A DNA stretch of 64,000 bases. It comes from Chlorops oryzae. Its lineage: Eukaryota; Arthropoda; Insecta; Diptera; Chloropidae. A program made the translations under genes and the position numbers. Positions 21,554 through 33,912 of the stretch are shown here, piece by piece (the stretch's first letter is position 1; the number at the start of each line of letters is the position of its first letter). Below the pieces are notes generated by a model. The model worked only from the letters and a program-made list of their open reading frames with translations, had not been told where the DNA came from and did not search any database. The stretch is from NCBI GenBank assembly GCA_020466095.1, contig CM035806.1, positions 35,500,060 to 35,564,059 on the forward strand, read 5' to 3'.

Positions 21554-22593
21554 TCTGCTGTGCGAATTGCGAGAAAATAATTACGTATTGTATGATAATT
21601 ACTTTAATAACATTTTGACATTATCCTCTAAGCGTCCTTTATGTGTATGCTCTGAATTAAGTTTGGAATCGATGACCATGGGTCGAGGAAAAGATTGGCG
21701 ACTTCTTAAGCTACTTTTCGACTTTTTTGTATGATCAAATCAAGCAAAAGTATATTTGAACATGTCAATTTTATGAAAACTTCTAATTATTTATGCAGTC
21801 GCTCATGTCCTCTGCGTGGAACTGTCGGCTCTCCCTTTGTATTTAGTCCCATTCGGCAGCTTTTATCAATTTCGGAAATCGAAAGGCTGTCAAAAAAACT
21901 TTTTGGAACACTAAGAATATATATTTGCCGCGTCAATGCTTACAACACACAATTATCGCTGCCTTGTGTAAGAATTTCTTGGTTTCTGACTTTCTAACTT
22001 TCTGATTTTCTGATTTTCTGATTTTCAGACTCTCAGACGTTTGTGCTTTTGAGCTTCAGGCCTGCTTTAAGGTCAGTTTCGTAGGCGCACCGCTTCTCTT
22101 CAGCCTGTTATAATCATTAGATCCCTTTTTGTACTTTATAACAAATTTGAAACAATGGGTGACTCGACTTGGCTTTGCCCATTATGGTTGTTGCTATAAT
22201 AATTTGTCTAAATGGAATGTTAATGTGAGATTTAACGAGGAAAAATAAAAATAATAATTAAGCGTATTATGACGGCAATCAAGAAATATCCCCGCACGAA
22301 CAGGCGCTATTGTATTACGGCTGAGGGTCCTTCACAATTTTACACGTACAAAAATTATTTTGTTCGCAATGGCAATGAAAATGGAGACGAAAAAATGTTT
22401 TTTTTTGTTTTTGTTTGTTTTGTACCTAGGCAAGAGGAAAAATTACAAAAAGAAACCGGAACTATCAAATTTAGAACGTGTAGGCATATGCTCCGAAGAG
22501 TTTACATTGTGCTAGCACGCACGGAACGGAAATTTATTTAAGGCTGTACAACAAACGCGATGACGTTGCTGTCGGTTGGGGTACGTCGCGACG
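21554..22593. other. No recognised gene; TCTGATTT run
   Basis: A run of TTTCTGA-type words lies at 21978-22030. ORFs of 88-91 codons here have no recognisable motif. Confidence 0.4.
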
Positions 22594-23310
22594 CACAGTG
22601 TCGAGTCCGCATAAATCTTGTGGCCAAATATAGAAGGAGTTGCGCTAGAGCAATGAAATTTGGCAGTGATGTTTAGGAAATTTTGAAAAAAAATTGTGAA
22701 AATCGTATATCGTATACCTATTTATTTGGCTAAAAAAAGGATTATAAAGGAATATAAAATGTTCGCGGGATTTTAAGCATACAAAAAAAGGATAAATGCA
22801 GGATCAGCTGAAATTAAAAAGCGAGGGCTCCCCAAATGAAACAAATTAAGGAAACTAGTCCTAAAGCTATTTATACGTTAAGATATTTCTATAATGAAAC
22901 AAATTTTCGATGGGTAGGGACCCAAGGGGAAGAGAGAAAAACTCTCCCATACCACATTCCCACGTCTCTAGCCTACAAGAAGTGTGTTTCATTACCGAAT
23001 GTATTGACATGTTAATAGCGAATTTCTTCTCACACGGTCATTCACTTTATTTTCATCCATTAATTACAAACAATAGAGTTGCCATTTTCGAATAATGTGT
23101 GCAATTATGACAGAAAATGTTGCGTTGGGAGTTATATATAGTAAAAAAAGGATTTTCGCGGGATTTAGCGAACCAAATTTCGCAGACTTGAAACTTGGAA
23201 CAGATACTGCTATTGTCCCTCAAAGTTGGGAAATTTTAATTTAATAACTCTGCCACGCCTGCTTTTTGTGCCATGCCCACTCAAAGTTGGTAAATAGAGC
23301 AATTTTGAAA
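22594..23310 (+). mobile_element. Transib-like terminus and partial element
   Basis: CACAGTGTCGAGTCCGCATA at 22594 follows CGACG (22589-22593). The next 90 bp (GGCCAAATATAGAAGGAGTT ...) match the left end of the 8274-8982 element and, inverted, the end at 25819. A block at 23215-23300 (GTGCCATGCCCACTCAAAG) is inverted at 25510-25600. No facing CACTGTG end is found nearby, so the right boundary given is only where similarity stops. Confidence 0.55.
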
Positions 23311-24550
23311 AATCGTACGAAAATTTCAAAAATATTGTTGAGTGTTATTTACTTATTTGTAAAATTTAAATGTGTATTTAACACAAAAAATGAAAAAACC
23401 CCATCCGGCTGCAGCCCAGCCTTGCCATAGAAAAAATTTAAGATGACAAAAACACTCAAATTGATCGTATGTAAATCACATTGTCAGTAAAAAAATCTCA
23501 AAAAATTTTGAAACCCCTTTTTTTAAATTTTTTTAAATCTTACATAATTTGATATGAAATTTCACAATTTTTTTAAAAATATTTTATATAATGTAGAATT
23601 TTTTTTTAACAAACTAAATTTAATTTTTAAATTAAGATATATTTTATCTACATACTTCTATAATGACCTGACATGCAAAATAAATTTTACTTAAATGTTA
23701 TGTTATCGTAAAGTTTCAAAGTGCATTTTAAGCGATCTGAAATACGCATCATAACTTCCAAAGCCGCAAGCGAAGTGTTCAAATAAGTGTTTTATTTTAT
23801 AAAAGTAATAAAAAAAAAATAAATAAAAAAAATTGGAGAGAAGAGAGGGTTTTCTTATAATATTTTCAATGACTTTTAGGGCCGGTAAATCAGTTACAGT
23901 TAAAACTTCAGTTTCCTGTTTAAACGACTCGAAATGAAAAAAACATGTTTCTCGGTTGTCGTTTAGAGAAAATATTTGGTTTAAACTTTCAAAAACTTAA
24001 ACGAACAAAAATAAAGATTAGAAAAAAAAAATCAATTTATTTGGATATACAAGCGGCCAGAAAATTTTCATAAATATGATTTCTGACCAAGAAAACGAAA
24101 CAGAGGCAGAACTTTGAAGTCTTATTGTGCCTCAAATAAGACAAATTCGATAAAATTGGGGGAGATGAAAAGAAGAAAAATTGCAACTTCTTTTCTGCTC
24201 AGCCATTTTTAGTTTTCTTTTTTACGAATCCCACAAGAACTCCAGTGCTGCCTTGACGTTCTCCCTAAAATGCTCCTTAAATCTTCGCACTTCATATAAT
24301 ATGTTTATATACACGTTAAAAATTTGTTCCTCCGTAAGTCGGCCCCCTAAGGAACCATAAAAAAACGTAGGTCGCCGTTCATGTATTAGGGGACAAATCA
24401 GTGGCGAAAAAGTTGGTTTGATGGCGAGGGAGGGAGAAAAAAACGCTCCCATAACACATCCCCGAACGTCCCTCACCACTAGGAAAATCTTTATATACAT
24501 ACATATTCCTATCATAGTTTCCTTAGCCTACTATGCAAAAGGACGTGTCG
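23311..24550. other. No recognised gene
   Basis: Very AT-rich, probably transposon interior or old repeat. The minus-strand ORF at 24222-24515 has no recognisable features. Confidence 0.4.
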
Positions 24551-25819
24551 CACAGTGTCGCGAGGGTGGCCAAAAATTCCAAAAGTGAAGATTGGAAATG
24601 CTTAACATTTTTTACTGTTTTGAATAGTCAGTATTGTACAAAGTTAAATCAAAAAGAGTTATCCTAAATGTGAAGCCGTTTAAGCGAACCACGCCCCTAA
24701 AGTTGCGCTTTTCACAATTTATTCCTTTTTTTTTTTTCAAACCTCATAAAATCGTCAATATTTCAGATTTTGGTTGATTATGGTCCAAACTTAATAATTT
24801 ATATATTTTAATACAGGTACTTTTAATCTTTTGTTCATGTTTATAATATGTCCGATTTGCTTTTAAATCAAAGTGAGCAACTTCAAAATGTAAGTAAAAA
24901 CTAAAAAATCATTTTCAAAATTAAATTTAAAATAAGTAAGGGTGTTATAGTCAGGCGAGCCAGACAATACAATACCCGACACAGACACACGTTTAAATAA
25001 TTATTAAAACGCGCCCAAAAACCAAAACCGTTGAGAAAGGATATTCTAGAGGTCGTTAGGGCCAAAAAGGGCCTTATATACCGACTTTTGTTAGATTTCT
25101 TTATGAAATCCCCTTTGCCACGCCCAATTTTAAAATTTTTAAATTTATAATCGGAGGATATACGCTCAAATTCTAAGCTTTATTCAAATATTTCGAAAAA
25201 GTCCGATTTTGGGGCAATATTGGGATTTTTGTGACAGACCCTAGTACTGGAGGTACCCTTAAAAATGGACCGATCAAAATTTTTTGGGAGCATGTTTATG
25301 TCTACAAAGGAATTATGCGTTTCAACTTTCGTTCAAATCCCATTTGAATTTCGGGTGAAGGAGACAATTTTCGAAAAACGGCATTCTGCCACGCCCACTT
25401 TATCATTTTTTGTGTATCACATTACTTATCTTCAAATATTTTCAAATGTAAAATTTCATCAAAATATCTTGAAAAACTCCGGTTTTAGAGCAGTTTTTGT
25501 GATCTATATGTACCAACTTTGAGTGGGCGTGTCACAAAAAGTGGGTATGGTATCATTACCAAATTAATTTGTTGCAACTTTGGAGCACAACAGTAAACTC
25601 TGTTCTGAATTTCGAATCTGTAGGTCCAAAATTGAGAAATTTGGGTCCCCCCTAATATGATGGGTGAGGATGGGGTTGGGATGGGGTGGTTTGATTTTCA
25701 AAATTTTTTTTAAATTTCTTAATTAAATGCAAAAAAAAAAACGTCCATCGCGAATTTCATTGTTCTAGGACAACTTCTTCTAATTTTGGGCAATAAATGT
25801 ATGGAGTCACGACACTGTG
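24551..25819 (-). mobile_element. Transib-like element with nested DINE insertion
   Basis: The left end CACAGTGTCGCGAGGGTGGCC resembles the inverted right end of the 8274-8982 element. The right end, read inverted from 25819, is CACAGTGTCGTGACTCCATA followed by an AGAAGAAGTTG region that matches its left end, so this copy is reversed. Flanking pentamers are TGTCG and CGTCG (4 of 5 match). Without the DINE-like insertion at 24934-25506 it would be close to 700 bp, similar to the 709-bp copy. Confidence 0.6.
24934..25506 (-). mobile_element. DINE-1-like repeat, truncated
   Basis: Begins AAGTAAGGGTGTTATAGTCAG with the GTCAGGCGAGCC hairpin and TACCCGACACAG subterminal repeat, and runs through one internal block and most of the second. 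It stops within the second block at TTTTTGTGAT, before the GTCY microsatellite and the TATACCCGAC end. Confidence 0.75.
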
Positions 25820-26860
25820 CGTCGTCGACTCATGGCTGGAATTAAAGCACTTTGTTAAGCACGTGTCAAAATGCAAAATCAGGCAAATTAGGAACGACTG
25901 CTGCGGCGATTATGAAGTTCCTTATTCTGTTATCCTTAATACGCGATCTGAAATCCGAAACTCGCAATCCGTAATCCTTAGCCCGTGCCCGTCCGGAGTT
26001 GGCTGCTTAGAAACTCGTCGTTTGGAAAGTTGTCAAAATTAAAAGGAACAGGAACTCAACAGCTCCGGCATAATGAGAAATTCCGTTCGATTACTCTGTC
26101 GTTCCGTTACGTTTTCCTTCCGTCCTGTGCTTGGCTGTGCTTCGGTGTATTTTGCTGTGCTGCCGTACTGCTGTGCTGCTGTGCTGCTGTCCTGCTTTAA
26201 CGCTCACGTTGAAGTTAATCCAAACAAACAACCTGTAATTTTGCTTTCAGCGATTCGTTTTCAATTTTTGAAGCAGCTGTCGATGTGGTCGCCACTCATG
26301 AACTGAGATGAAAAGAAATAAATTTCCTTTTGGGCCGCAGAAGCCGAAGAAGCTGAAAGAAACTTTTTTTCTCTTTTGTTGAAGAAGCCCAAAAACAAAA
26401 GGAAGGCATCTGTTTTTAAGCAACCAAAATTTGATAAATTACCACATGCAGCAACATGAAAAGGATACATGGAGCAGAGCAGCAGCTTAAGCTGATCACG
26501 CGACATATGCCAAGTTGCCCTTGTCGATTTACGCACATAAGTACGTGGAGGACTTTGATAGCCGAAGGTTATGTAAAACACCTGGACTGTTGTTGTTTCG
26601 TTGCGTTGTTGTGCTTTTTCTGACGCTTGCGTGTGACGTTCTCCTTTTTTTAATTTTAACGCAATTTGCAACTCAAAAACTCACAGGCCGGTACATTAGT
26701 ATGGAAATTAACTTAATAGAAGGTTCGAGACGCACTCTTTATTAATTATGTGAAAATGTTGAGCAAAATGGAATAAAAATCGATATTTTTTCTTGTCTTC
26801 GCATTAAAACTTCTTGTGCTTTTATCAACTTTTTCTCTTTTCAGCGAAAAAAACAGTAAT
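25820..26860. other. Possible host intergenic DNA; CTG-rich run
   Basis: Higher GC than the repeats around it. A GCTGTGCTGC-type run lies at 26148-26195. No ORF has a motif that I can identify on either strand. Confidence 0.4.
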
Positions 26861-27403
26861 TATACCCGACGCACTCTGTGGCGAGGGTATATTGCGTTCG
26901 TGTGGTTGTGTGTAACACCCAGAACCAGTCGAGACCGACCATGCAAAATATACAATATAGAAATGATCAGCGTCACCAGGAGATTCGATTTAGCCATGTC
27001 TGATCCTCTCCGTCCGTCTCTCTGTCTGTCCGTCTGTCTGCATACAGTTTTCTTATCGAAGGAGTTGAGCTATTTTGACGAAATTTGGCATGTCTGCTCA
27101 CGGAGACCTGAGTAAGAACAAGTTCGAGAATGGACCCGATCGCACCATTTTTAGGGGTACCTCCAGTACTAGGGTCTGTTGCGAAAATCACAAAAACTGC
27201 ATTAAAATCGAACTTTTTCGAAATATTTGAATGAAGTTTAGAATTTGAGCGCATATTTAAGCCTCCGATTATAAATTTAAAAAAATGTAAAATTGGGCAT
27301 GGCAAAGGGGATTTCATAAAGAATTCTAACAAAAGTCAGTATATAAGGCCTGTCTTGGTATTTTATTGTTAGGCTTGCCTAACTATAATACCCTTAATTG
27401 TTT
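26861..27403 (+). mobile_element. DINE-1-like repeat with one internal block
   Basis: Begins TATACCCGACGCACTCTGTG, has the GTCT/GTCC microsatellite near 27001-27040 and ends ATACCCTTAATTG. Only one internal block is present (one CCTCCAGTACTAGG at about 27160) where full copies have two about 280 bp apart. This is the outcome expected from recombination between the two internal blocks. Confidence 0.75.
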
Positions 27404-27469
27404 GAAATAGGAAATAAGACCACTGCCATTAAGGCTAGGTATTCCATGAATTTTTATGGACATTAAGTG

Positions 27470-28098
27470 CATTATTCCTTTATGAAAACCATGCCTTTGT
27501 CCAGCTTTTTAAAATAATATTAAGGATCGTAGTGTTTTCAACTCAATTTAAGAGCTTTGAAAGATTAAGTATTGAAATATATGCTTTTAGTAGGTATCCA
27601 TATGCCAGTTTAACTCAATCAAATACCTGTGCTATATTTGAGTTTTTCAAAAACTTTCATATAAATTTAATAAGCCTAATTTAATTAACTCTTCTGAAGA
27701 CGATCGAGTGAAAGTTTAAACCTTCAAAAAGTTTAAGCTATGTTCAAGACTATGAGCCTTATTGTCTAAGATATGCTCAAATACAAACTTTCATCCAAAT
27801 ATGTATTTAAAAAAAATCAGGATGCAGGGCAATTTTTGTGATTTTCGTAACAGACCCTAGAACTGCAGGTAGGTACCCTTAAAAATGGTCCGATCTGATG
27901 TATTCTCGAACTTGTTCTTGCTCAAGTGCCTGCAGATACGCATAGCTCAACTCATTCGATAAGAAAACGTATACGGACAGACAGACACACAGATAGATGG
28001 ACAAATGGAATATTTTGTATGGTCTATCCCGACTGGTTCTGGGTATTACACACAACCACACAAACGCATATAACCGTCGACTCAGTGTGTCGGGTATA
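27470..28098 (-). mobile_element. DINE-1-like repeat, degenerate copy
   Basis: The right half is clear: GTAACAGACCCTAGAACTG, the GACAGACAGACA microsatellite near 27977, the ACACAACCACACAAACGC block and the end GTGTCGGGTATA. The left half is recognisable only by words such as CTTTATGAAAACCATGCC. It is adjacent to and opposed to the copy at 26861-27403. Confidence 0.6.
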
Positions 28099-28139
28099 AT
28101 AAATGAAATATGGACTTGTTTGAAAAATATTTTTCGATT

Positions 28140-28460
28140 CATAAAACTTAAATACATAGGAATGCCAACTTAGGTTGATGGTGAAATCGTATCTTGTACT
28201 TCTTAATTTTTTGACGGACATCTCTATGATGGGAAATAATTTTATTAAATAAACAAAAAGTCGATTTCACTTATTTTGGACTTTCAGGTTGAGGTCTGCG
28301 GCAAAAGCGGCAAGTCAATATTTGAGTTAATACCGCAGTAAAAGTCAAACGGAATTAATAGTCACCTTCAAGACATACAATTTGGTTCATATGACTTAAA
28401 GAATTTACCTAATTTTGAATGCAATGTCAATTCACGACTGGATAATTTTATAGGGATTTG
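28140..28460. repeat. Fragment related to the 18.2-21.6 kb element
   Basis: The block GGTGAAATCGTATCTTGTAC ... AATTTTATTAAAT matches 18700-18782, and the following AAGTC/GACTT-rich stretch (28275-28440) matches the arm motifs of that element (ATTTACCTAATTTNGAA). Confidence 0.55.
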
Positions 28461-28525
28461 TTGACTTGGTTAGTTAGTGTGCCTCCACGGCCTCCACAAA
28501 AGGTGACTTACATAGGCCTCGCATG

Positions 28526-29516
28526 CACTATGTTGCAAAATGCCTTTTTTTTGGCCAAAAGTCGAAGGACTTTTTTCAATTACGCCAAACTTGGTTTCTG
28601 GGGGTTTTTGTGTTCGCTGATTCCGAATCTGAAGTCAGATTTTCAAAAAACAAAATGGCGGATCCAATATGGCGGCCTTTTTTTCTAAAATCTAATTAAA
28701 TCTTCGTTAATATGTGGTCTAGGGGGTTTTAAGACTCGCTGATTCCGAATCTGAAGTCAGATTAAAAAAAAACAAAACGGCGGATCCAATATGGCGGCCT
28801 TTTTTTCTAAAATCTAATTAAATCTTCGTTAATATGTGGTCTAGGGGGTTTTAAGACTCGCTGATTCCGAATCTGAAGTCAGATTTAAAAAAAAATCAAA
28901 ATGGCAGCTCACAGCTCGCACATGTCCGTGCCAAACAGAAAACAACTCTGCGTTGCTGAAGCGAAGGGTGCCTTTAAAAAATCAAAAACAAAACGCTATT
29001 AGGCCAATTTAGGCAAAACACATTTGCGCAGTAGGATTCAGAATTTCATGCACTTTTTAATGGTATCGGAGTTTTGGTGATCCAAGGTTAACCAACATAA
29101 CTTTTTTTCCATCAAACATGAGATATCGCTTAAAATGTTAGCATTTTAAGTCTTTTTAAAAACACACCATTTAAGCCGAAACCAAAAACTTTCATCATTT
29201 TTGCAATACACATGGTCGAAACACTTACCGTTAAGAGTCTGACTCATTATTTCGATTTCCGTTTTTATATTGTATATGCGAGTTTTCCGTTCCTCAAAAG
29301 TTATGTATTTTACAAACAAAAAACTGAGAACACTTTTATTCAGCAAATGCCTACTTTGATTGCCTATAGGTCAACGGTAAATCAAGCTACAACAAAGTTT
29401 TTGGTATTTTTATCATATTTGAAGTTTCTACTATTCGTAAACAAAAAGAAAAACATTATTTGGACATCTTCATTTTACGACTTTCGGCCAAAAAAAAGTC
29501 ATTTTGCAACACAGTG
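28526..29516. mobile_element. Transib-like element, CACTATG/CACTGTG ends
   Basis: The left end CACTATGTTGCAAAATG and the right end, inverted, CACTGTGTTGCAAAATG differ at one base, and similarity continues inward over about 45 bp (TTTTTTTTGGCCAAAAGTCG). A perfect 5-bp direct repeat GCATG flanks it (28521-28525 and 29517-29521). CACTATG is the classical Transib heptamer form and 5 bp is the Transib duplication length. The interior includes a 122-bp tandem repeat and no transposase. Confidence 0.85.
28615..28910 (+). repeat. 122-bp tandem repeat, about 2.4 units
   Basis: CGCTGATTCCGAATCTGAAG recurs at 28615, 28737 and 28859. Each unit also contains ATGGCGGATCCAATATGGCG-type and GTGGTCTAGGGGG words. 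The units are nearly identical, so the expansion is recent. It lies inside the Transib-like element. Confidence 0.93.
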
Positions 29517-29521
29517 GCATG

Positions 29522-30595
29522 GGCCCGTTGTGATTTAAAAAACAAAAAAGGAGCTTTTACTCTGGACGAAATATTATATATTGTTAAAAGTAGGATTTAG
29601 TTTGAAGGCCTTGCAGAGGTAAAATTAAGGTAGCTTCAACCTCGAAAAATATGCTTAAAAATGAGGAAAACTTAACAGAAATTTGTCGAACAGACTTAAT
29701 GGTTGTAAAATTTCAGTAATTTGCTTGTTGTCTTGTGATGTGTCTTAAAGTTGTTAGTCCCCATAACTCTCTCATTATTTAAAGCTATTTATTCATTTTT
29801 GGTTTTTACCGTTTTTGTTTTTGGTTTTTTTTTTTGGTGGTTTGGGAAATATATATTCGGTGTTTCGATGAAAATGTAGAGCACACTATCATTTCCAATA
29901 ATGCTTATTAAATTGGTTCCAGTTTAAACCGCTTCAAACGAGCGTGTGGTAACTTAATTAACTTTGAATGGAATTTTGGTGGGACTATTGCTTCGAATCG
30001 CTTGAATCGTTCTGTTCGTGTGACCGTTAGTCCGTCGGTTATATTTTGGAGCTATAAACTTCAATTGGCAATTATTATTAACGGTATCATGCGGTGGCCA
30101 TGCCAGAAATGCCGAGGATCATATTCATTAGCATGGGATAAATTCGCTTGTGGTCACAAGTCAAACCATAATATGAGCATTGACGCTGCACATGTCCGAC
30201 TTCAGGCGCAGAACACGTCTACACACGTCTAAAGGTTAACTCGTACAGACTGGCAGACATGTTTTTTGGTTGCTGCTGATGTTGATGTTGATGTTAATGT
30301 TGATGTTGATGTTTAAAGTTAAGCCCGTATGTGGAAACGCTTGCCGCGGTCAGCTAAATGAACGTCATCGTTGGTGGCAAGTGGCGCGTCAGTTGTTTGC
30401 CAGCCCGAAAGTGTGCCGCTTTTATTTAAATTCTGTTCTGAAGGTGGATTAAATATCGCGAAATGGCTATCGCTTGCTTTTGTCTTTTCTCTTCCCTTTT
30501 TTTCGTTTTTTCGTTTTTCTCTGTTGTAGCAAATAATGAAACCATAAAAGGATTTAATATACAAAAATCTTAAAAGGTAATTATCTTTAACCGTG
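29522..30595. other. Possible host DNA; (GATGTT)n
   Basis: The more GC-rich part at 29990-30460 looks like single-copy host sequence. A (GATGTT)n-type microsatellite lies at 30277-30318. No ORF can be supported. Confidence 0.4.
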
Positions 30596-31000
30596 CAGTG
30601 GCGAAACGGTATCAGGGGCCACTCGGATGTATGTGGCTTATGTCTTCAAAAAAATTCACCAGTTAGGTTTTTTTTTTATGTTAGTTTTTCTGCCAAAAAT
30701 TCGAATAAGAGCTGAGAGAAATGTAAACTTTGTGAGATTTTTGTAACTTTCAGCTTCTATATGGAGTTTTTTTTTCCAGTCAGTTATTACTACAGGTATT
30801 TTTGTCCTATGTTTGAGGCTATAACTTTCTTATAGGCAGGAGAATCAAATACTGAACGGTTTACGAGATACAGCCATAAGTAAGAGCGCAACTTAATTCT
30901 CGGGCACACTATTAGAGATCGATTTAAAGTTGACCTGTAGACAATCTGACAAAACGATAATCACAATACTTTGTCAGAATTTGTCTACATTTTACGTGCT
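30596..31000. repeat. Dispersed repeat shared with 56.05 and 59.8 kb
   Basis: The block TAAGAGCGCAACTTAATTCT at 30882 recurs at 56062-56081. The upstream words CAGTTATTACTACAGG and the TTCTCGG...CACA...GAGATCGATT order correspond to 59906-60032 in the 59500-61864 element. It may be a partial copy of that element. It begins near CAGTGGCGAAACGG (30597). Confidence 0.5.
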
Positions 31001-31584
31001 GCATTACCGTGTTATAAAACTACTTCAATTTTCTTAAGAGAATTTTGAAAAGAATATCCCCTCATCTCGATCGGTTTACAGTAAATTTTTGATGTGTTAT
31101 TCAACAAAAGAGCTTCGAAAATATAAAATCCCATTAAATCAGTTGATTTCGCATGGATAAATTTATGAAAGCAATAAAAACAATTTACACATTCTTCGAT
31201 TGACTGATTTCTCCTCATTTTAATTAGACCAATTCGAAATTTCAAGGCAATTGTTTTACATTCGATAGATTTTCTTTTGAACTGACTGAATGTAGTTAAA
31301 GAAAATTTATTGAATTATTCAATAGGACAAGACTACAAATCCCAAAAGTTCATCGAAGCTAGTGGTTATTAATTGTTTATTTTTAAAATAATTAAATGAT
31401 ATTTTGCCCGAACATGACAACTTGCCGGATGGAATGTGAATCGCAAGAATTCGAAGAATATGAAATCCGATTCGATAGAAGGTTCGTATTGTTGAATGAC
31501 ACATTGATGCGATTTCTTGGGTCAAAGAAATTCGTGCGAAATAAAACAAAAATTTTAATTATAAAAATATATTTTCATTGGCTT
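31001..31584. other. No recognised feature
   Basis: AT-rich. Short ORFs on both strands have no support. Confidence 0.4.
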
Positions 31585-32240
31585 CCCTGCAGTAATATGG
31601 ACAACAATGGGGTCGATAGACAATAGACTTGGCGAGTCAATGAGTCAATTATCATGCTTAGGTACCTGCCCAATTTTTAAGGGATTTTTGTTTTAGGATC
31701 TTATTTTTTGAAGAAAACAACAAAAGAAACCGTAAAAAATTGTTCTCCAGCTTTCATAAGATTTAACTCGTTGAGTCGAGTCAAAAAGGTTTTCGTTTTT
31801 TTTTGTCATTTTTCTTCTATGAAACACACCCAAGTGCAGCCTTCGGTCAGTCCTTCATGTTACTAGTACTAGATCCCTCATAATACCACTTCCAATGTAT
31901 TCAACTGACCTTTTTAACATGGGCCTGTCATTGGAGAGGGACTAGTCCGCAAAACGGCCGACCGTAGGTCAGTTTTTTTTTTTTTTTTGGGTTAATTGTG
32001 GTATTTTTGTCTGGTTTTAGGATAGTCAAATAAGGAAAATAAAAATCCACTTTCTTATATATATTCTATGTTGATAAAAGTGTCATTCTGTCAGGCTACC
32101 CTTAAACCAATCCGATCATTACCGACCGATGGCTAGCCGCACTCGATGGAACGAACTGCCATAATATGTATAACCGGTACAATTTGGACCGGTCAAAAGA
32201 CAGTCCTTCTTAGGAAATTGACCGGCTCATAACTGCAGGG
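31585..32240. mobile_element. TIR element with CCCTGCAGTAAT ends
   Basis: It starts CCCTGCAGTAATATGG and ends CTCATAACTGCAGGG, the same terminal inverted repeat as the element at 6800-7535. The last 100 bp or so (CGAACTGCCATAATAT ... ACCGGTC ... GGAAATTGACCGGC) recur near 63510-63597. I see no tRNA-like segment in this copy. The flanking dinucleotides are TT/TT rather than TA/TA. Confidence 0.6.
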
Positions 32241-33276
32241 TTCTCACATATCAAATAAATTGAACAGATCGAATAATTTAGTTAAGAAGTCTCAAAAGAG
32301 CCATAAATCTTACAAAACCGGAATAGATTTTCTAAGAAAATTTTCTCATAAGAAACTTCAAATAAAAACCTAAATCAAAAGATACTGCAATTGTATCGAA
32401 CTGAAGTTGGGTAAGGTAAAAATTGTATGAAGAAAAAAATGGACCTAGTACCCCCTAAAGGCAAAAGAAAGCATTGGCTGATTAAAATGTATTGCAAAGG
32501 AACCATTCGAAATGTAAAATATTTGCATTTGAATTTTCGACCATTCAACTCATAAAAAAGGAGAGAATAAAGAAGGCAACATGGAACTGACCCGCCCCTC
32601 TCTTCCCGAACGACAAACACTTTCAAATTGGAGAGCGGACCGCCATTCTCCCTGTTGTTCGTATACCGGATGAAACCACAACAAAGCGTGATGCAAAATT
32701 CATGATTGTACTTAAGCGAACGCAATAGCCAAATTGAAGAGGACGAAGCGCCTGTGCTTTGCTTTACTTTACTTTGGTTCGTTTCGGTTTCGTGTACCAA
32801 TTTCCGGCAGCAACGTGAAAAGGAGCGACCCTTTCAAAACGGAAATACAGCTGAAAGATAACTGTACGTAACTGCAGAAATAATATGCTAAGACGAAGCA
32901 GATTGCATTGCCACGTGATGGGCCATCATCATTGAATGTCAGCAGTCGAAATGAAATCCTCGAACATGATGGAAAGGGACTTGAGAGCAGCTGAATTCAG
33001 TCAAAGTCCGTTGCGAAGGCAGAGTAAGGATGACGACAATAACATCGAATTAACAGGCAAACCTATGTATGGCAGAACTCAAAACTAAGTTTATCCAAAC
33101 TAAGCTAAACGATATGAGCGCCTCAGAGCATTTGGCTAACTCATGGTCAATGGTGTCCTTATAATGCAATCAGCAGCAGCAGCAGCGACAGAAAGCGACT
33201 ACAAGTTCAGACTACTACTGGGATAATAAATTCATTTGTCGTTTGTTGCAGTTCGTGCGCCGACAATGCAAAACGT
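32241..33276. other. Possible host DNA, no supported gene
   Basis: A 141-codon minus-strand ORF (32375-32800) has no signal, motif or splice context. A CAGCAGCAG run lies at 33170-33186. Confidence 0.4.
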
Positions 33277-33540
33277 GTGTTCATGATCCATGATGCTCTG
33301 CTCGTCATTTCATTTCAGATTGACGCACTCCGATGCAGCGATGGCTCGAGAGATTCGTGTCCCTGTAGTCAGTGGAGCCACCACAACACTAGCGATTTCT
33401 CCCGTCCCGAAAGTGGTGGCGGGGATCAGTCCCTCTGCTATCCAAAACGCTGTCGACTTTACTATGTTTGTGTCATTGACGGGGATGGGTCGTACTTTTA
33501 TACGCCCTCTTTAGGCTGTCATTTCTCTAGCGAAAAGGGG
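33277..33540 (+). other. GC-rich segment with coding-like ORFs
   Basis: After a possible splice acceptor (CATTTCATTTCAG, ending 33317) two frames stay open. One is cysteine-rich, with C residues in CSDGSRDSCPCSQW and CYPKRCRLYYVC. The other is more hydrophobic (MAREIRVPVVSGATTT ...). The composition differs sharply from the AT-rich repeat that starts at about 33541. I do not recognise either product. This may be a host exon or a transposon end. Confidence 0.3.
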
Positions 33541-33700
33541 CAGGAAAATGGCCTAGCACCAGCGACTGAGAAAAAAGAACAATTTTATTTTGTGTTTCGA
33601 CTTTTTTATTTATTTATTTTATTAATTATTATACCTATATTTTGTTTATTTAATGTTTTTATTATAAATCTTTTTTTCTTATATTCTCTTTAAATTTTCT

Positions 33701-33773
33701 CGCTTCGGCCGAGCCTCGAACCGCTGACCCCCAGTTCTCTGGGCGAACGTCTTAACCATTACGCTAAACGCTC
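33701..33773 (-). repeat. tRNA-like segment
   Basis: The minus strand reads TAGCGTAATGGTTAAGACG (A box) and later GGTTCGAGGC (degenerate B box), ending GGCCGAAGCGAG before AAAATTT. Confidence 0.6.
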
Positions 33774-33912
33774 GAATTTAATCTCTTGGTCGAAATGCTC
33801 ACTTGAGTTTGGGTTGCTCAGATTTTGGGAAACGTGCTTAACGAATTTTTTCACTCCAAAAATTTTTTACTTGAATTTATAAAAAAAGTAAAAAATGCAG
33901 GAAAAATTCTGT

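Noticed and set aside
28615..28910. CRISPR array
   Set aside because: The 122-bp units are contiguous with no unique spacers, and this is a eukaryotic window.
32375..32800. 141-codon minus-strand ORF
   Set aside because: No motif, splice support or recognisable similarity.
33277..33693. 138-codon ORF with a cysteine-rich first half as a complete gene
   Set aside because: Its second half runs into the repeat at 33541-33985, and a competing frame is equally open. I kept only a low-confidence note on the GC-rich part.
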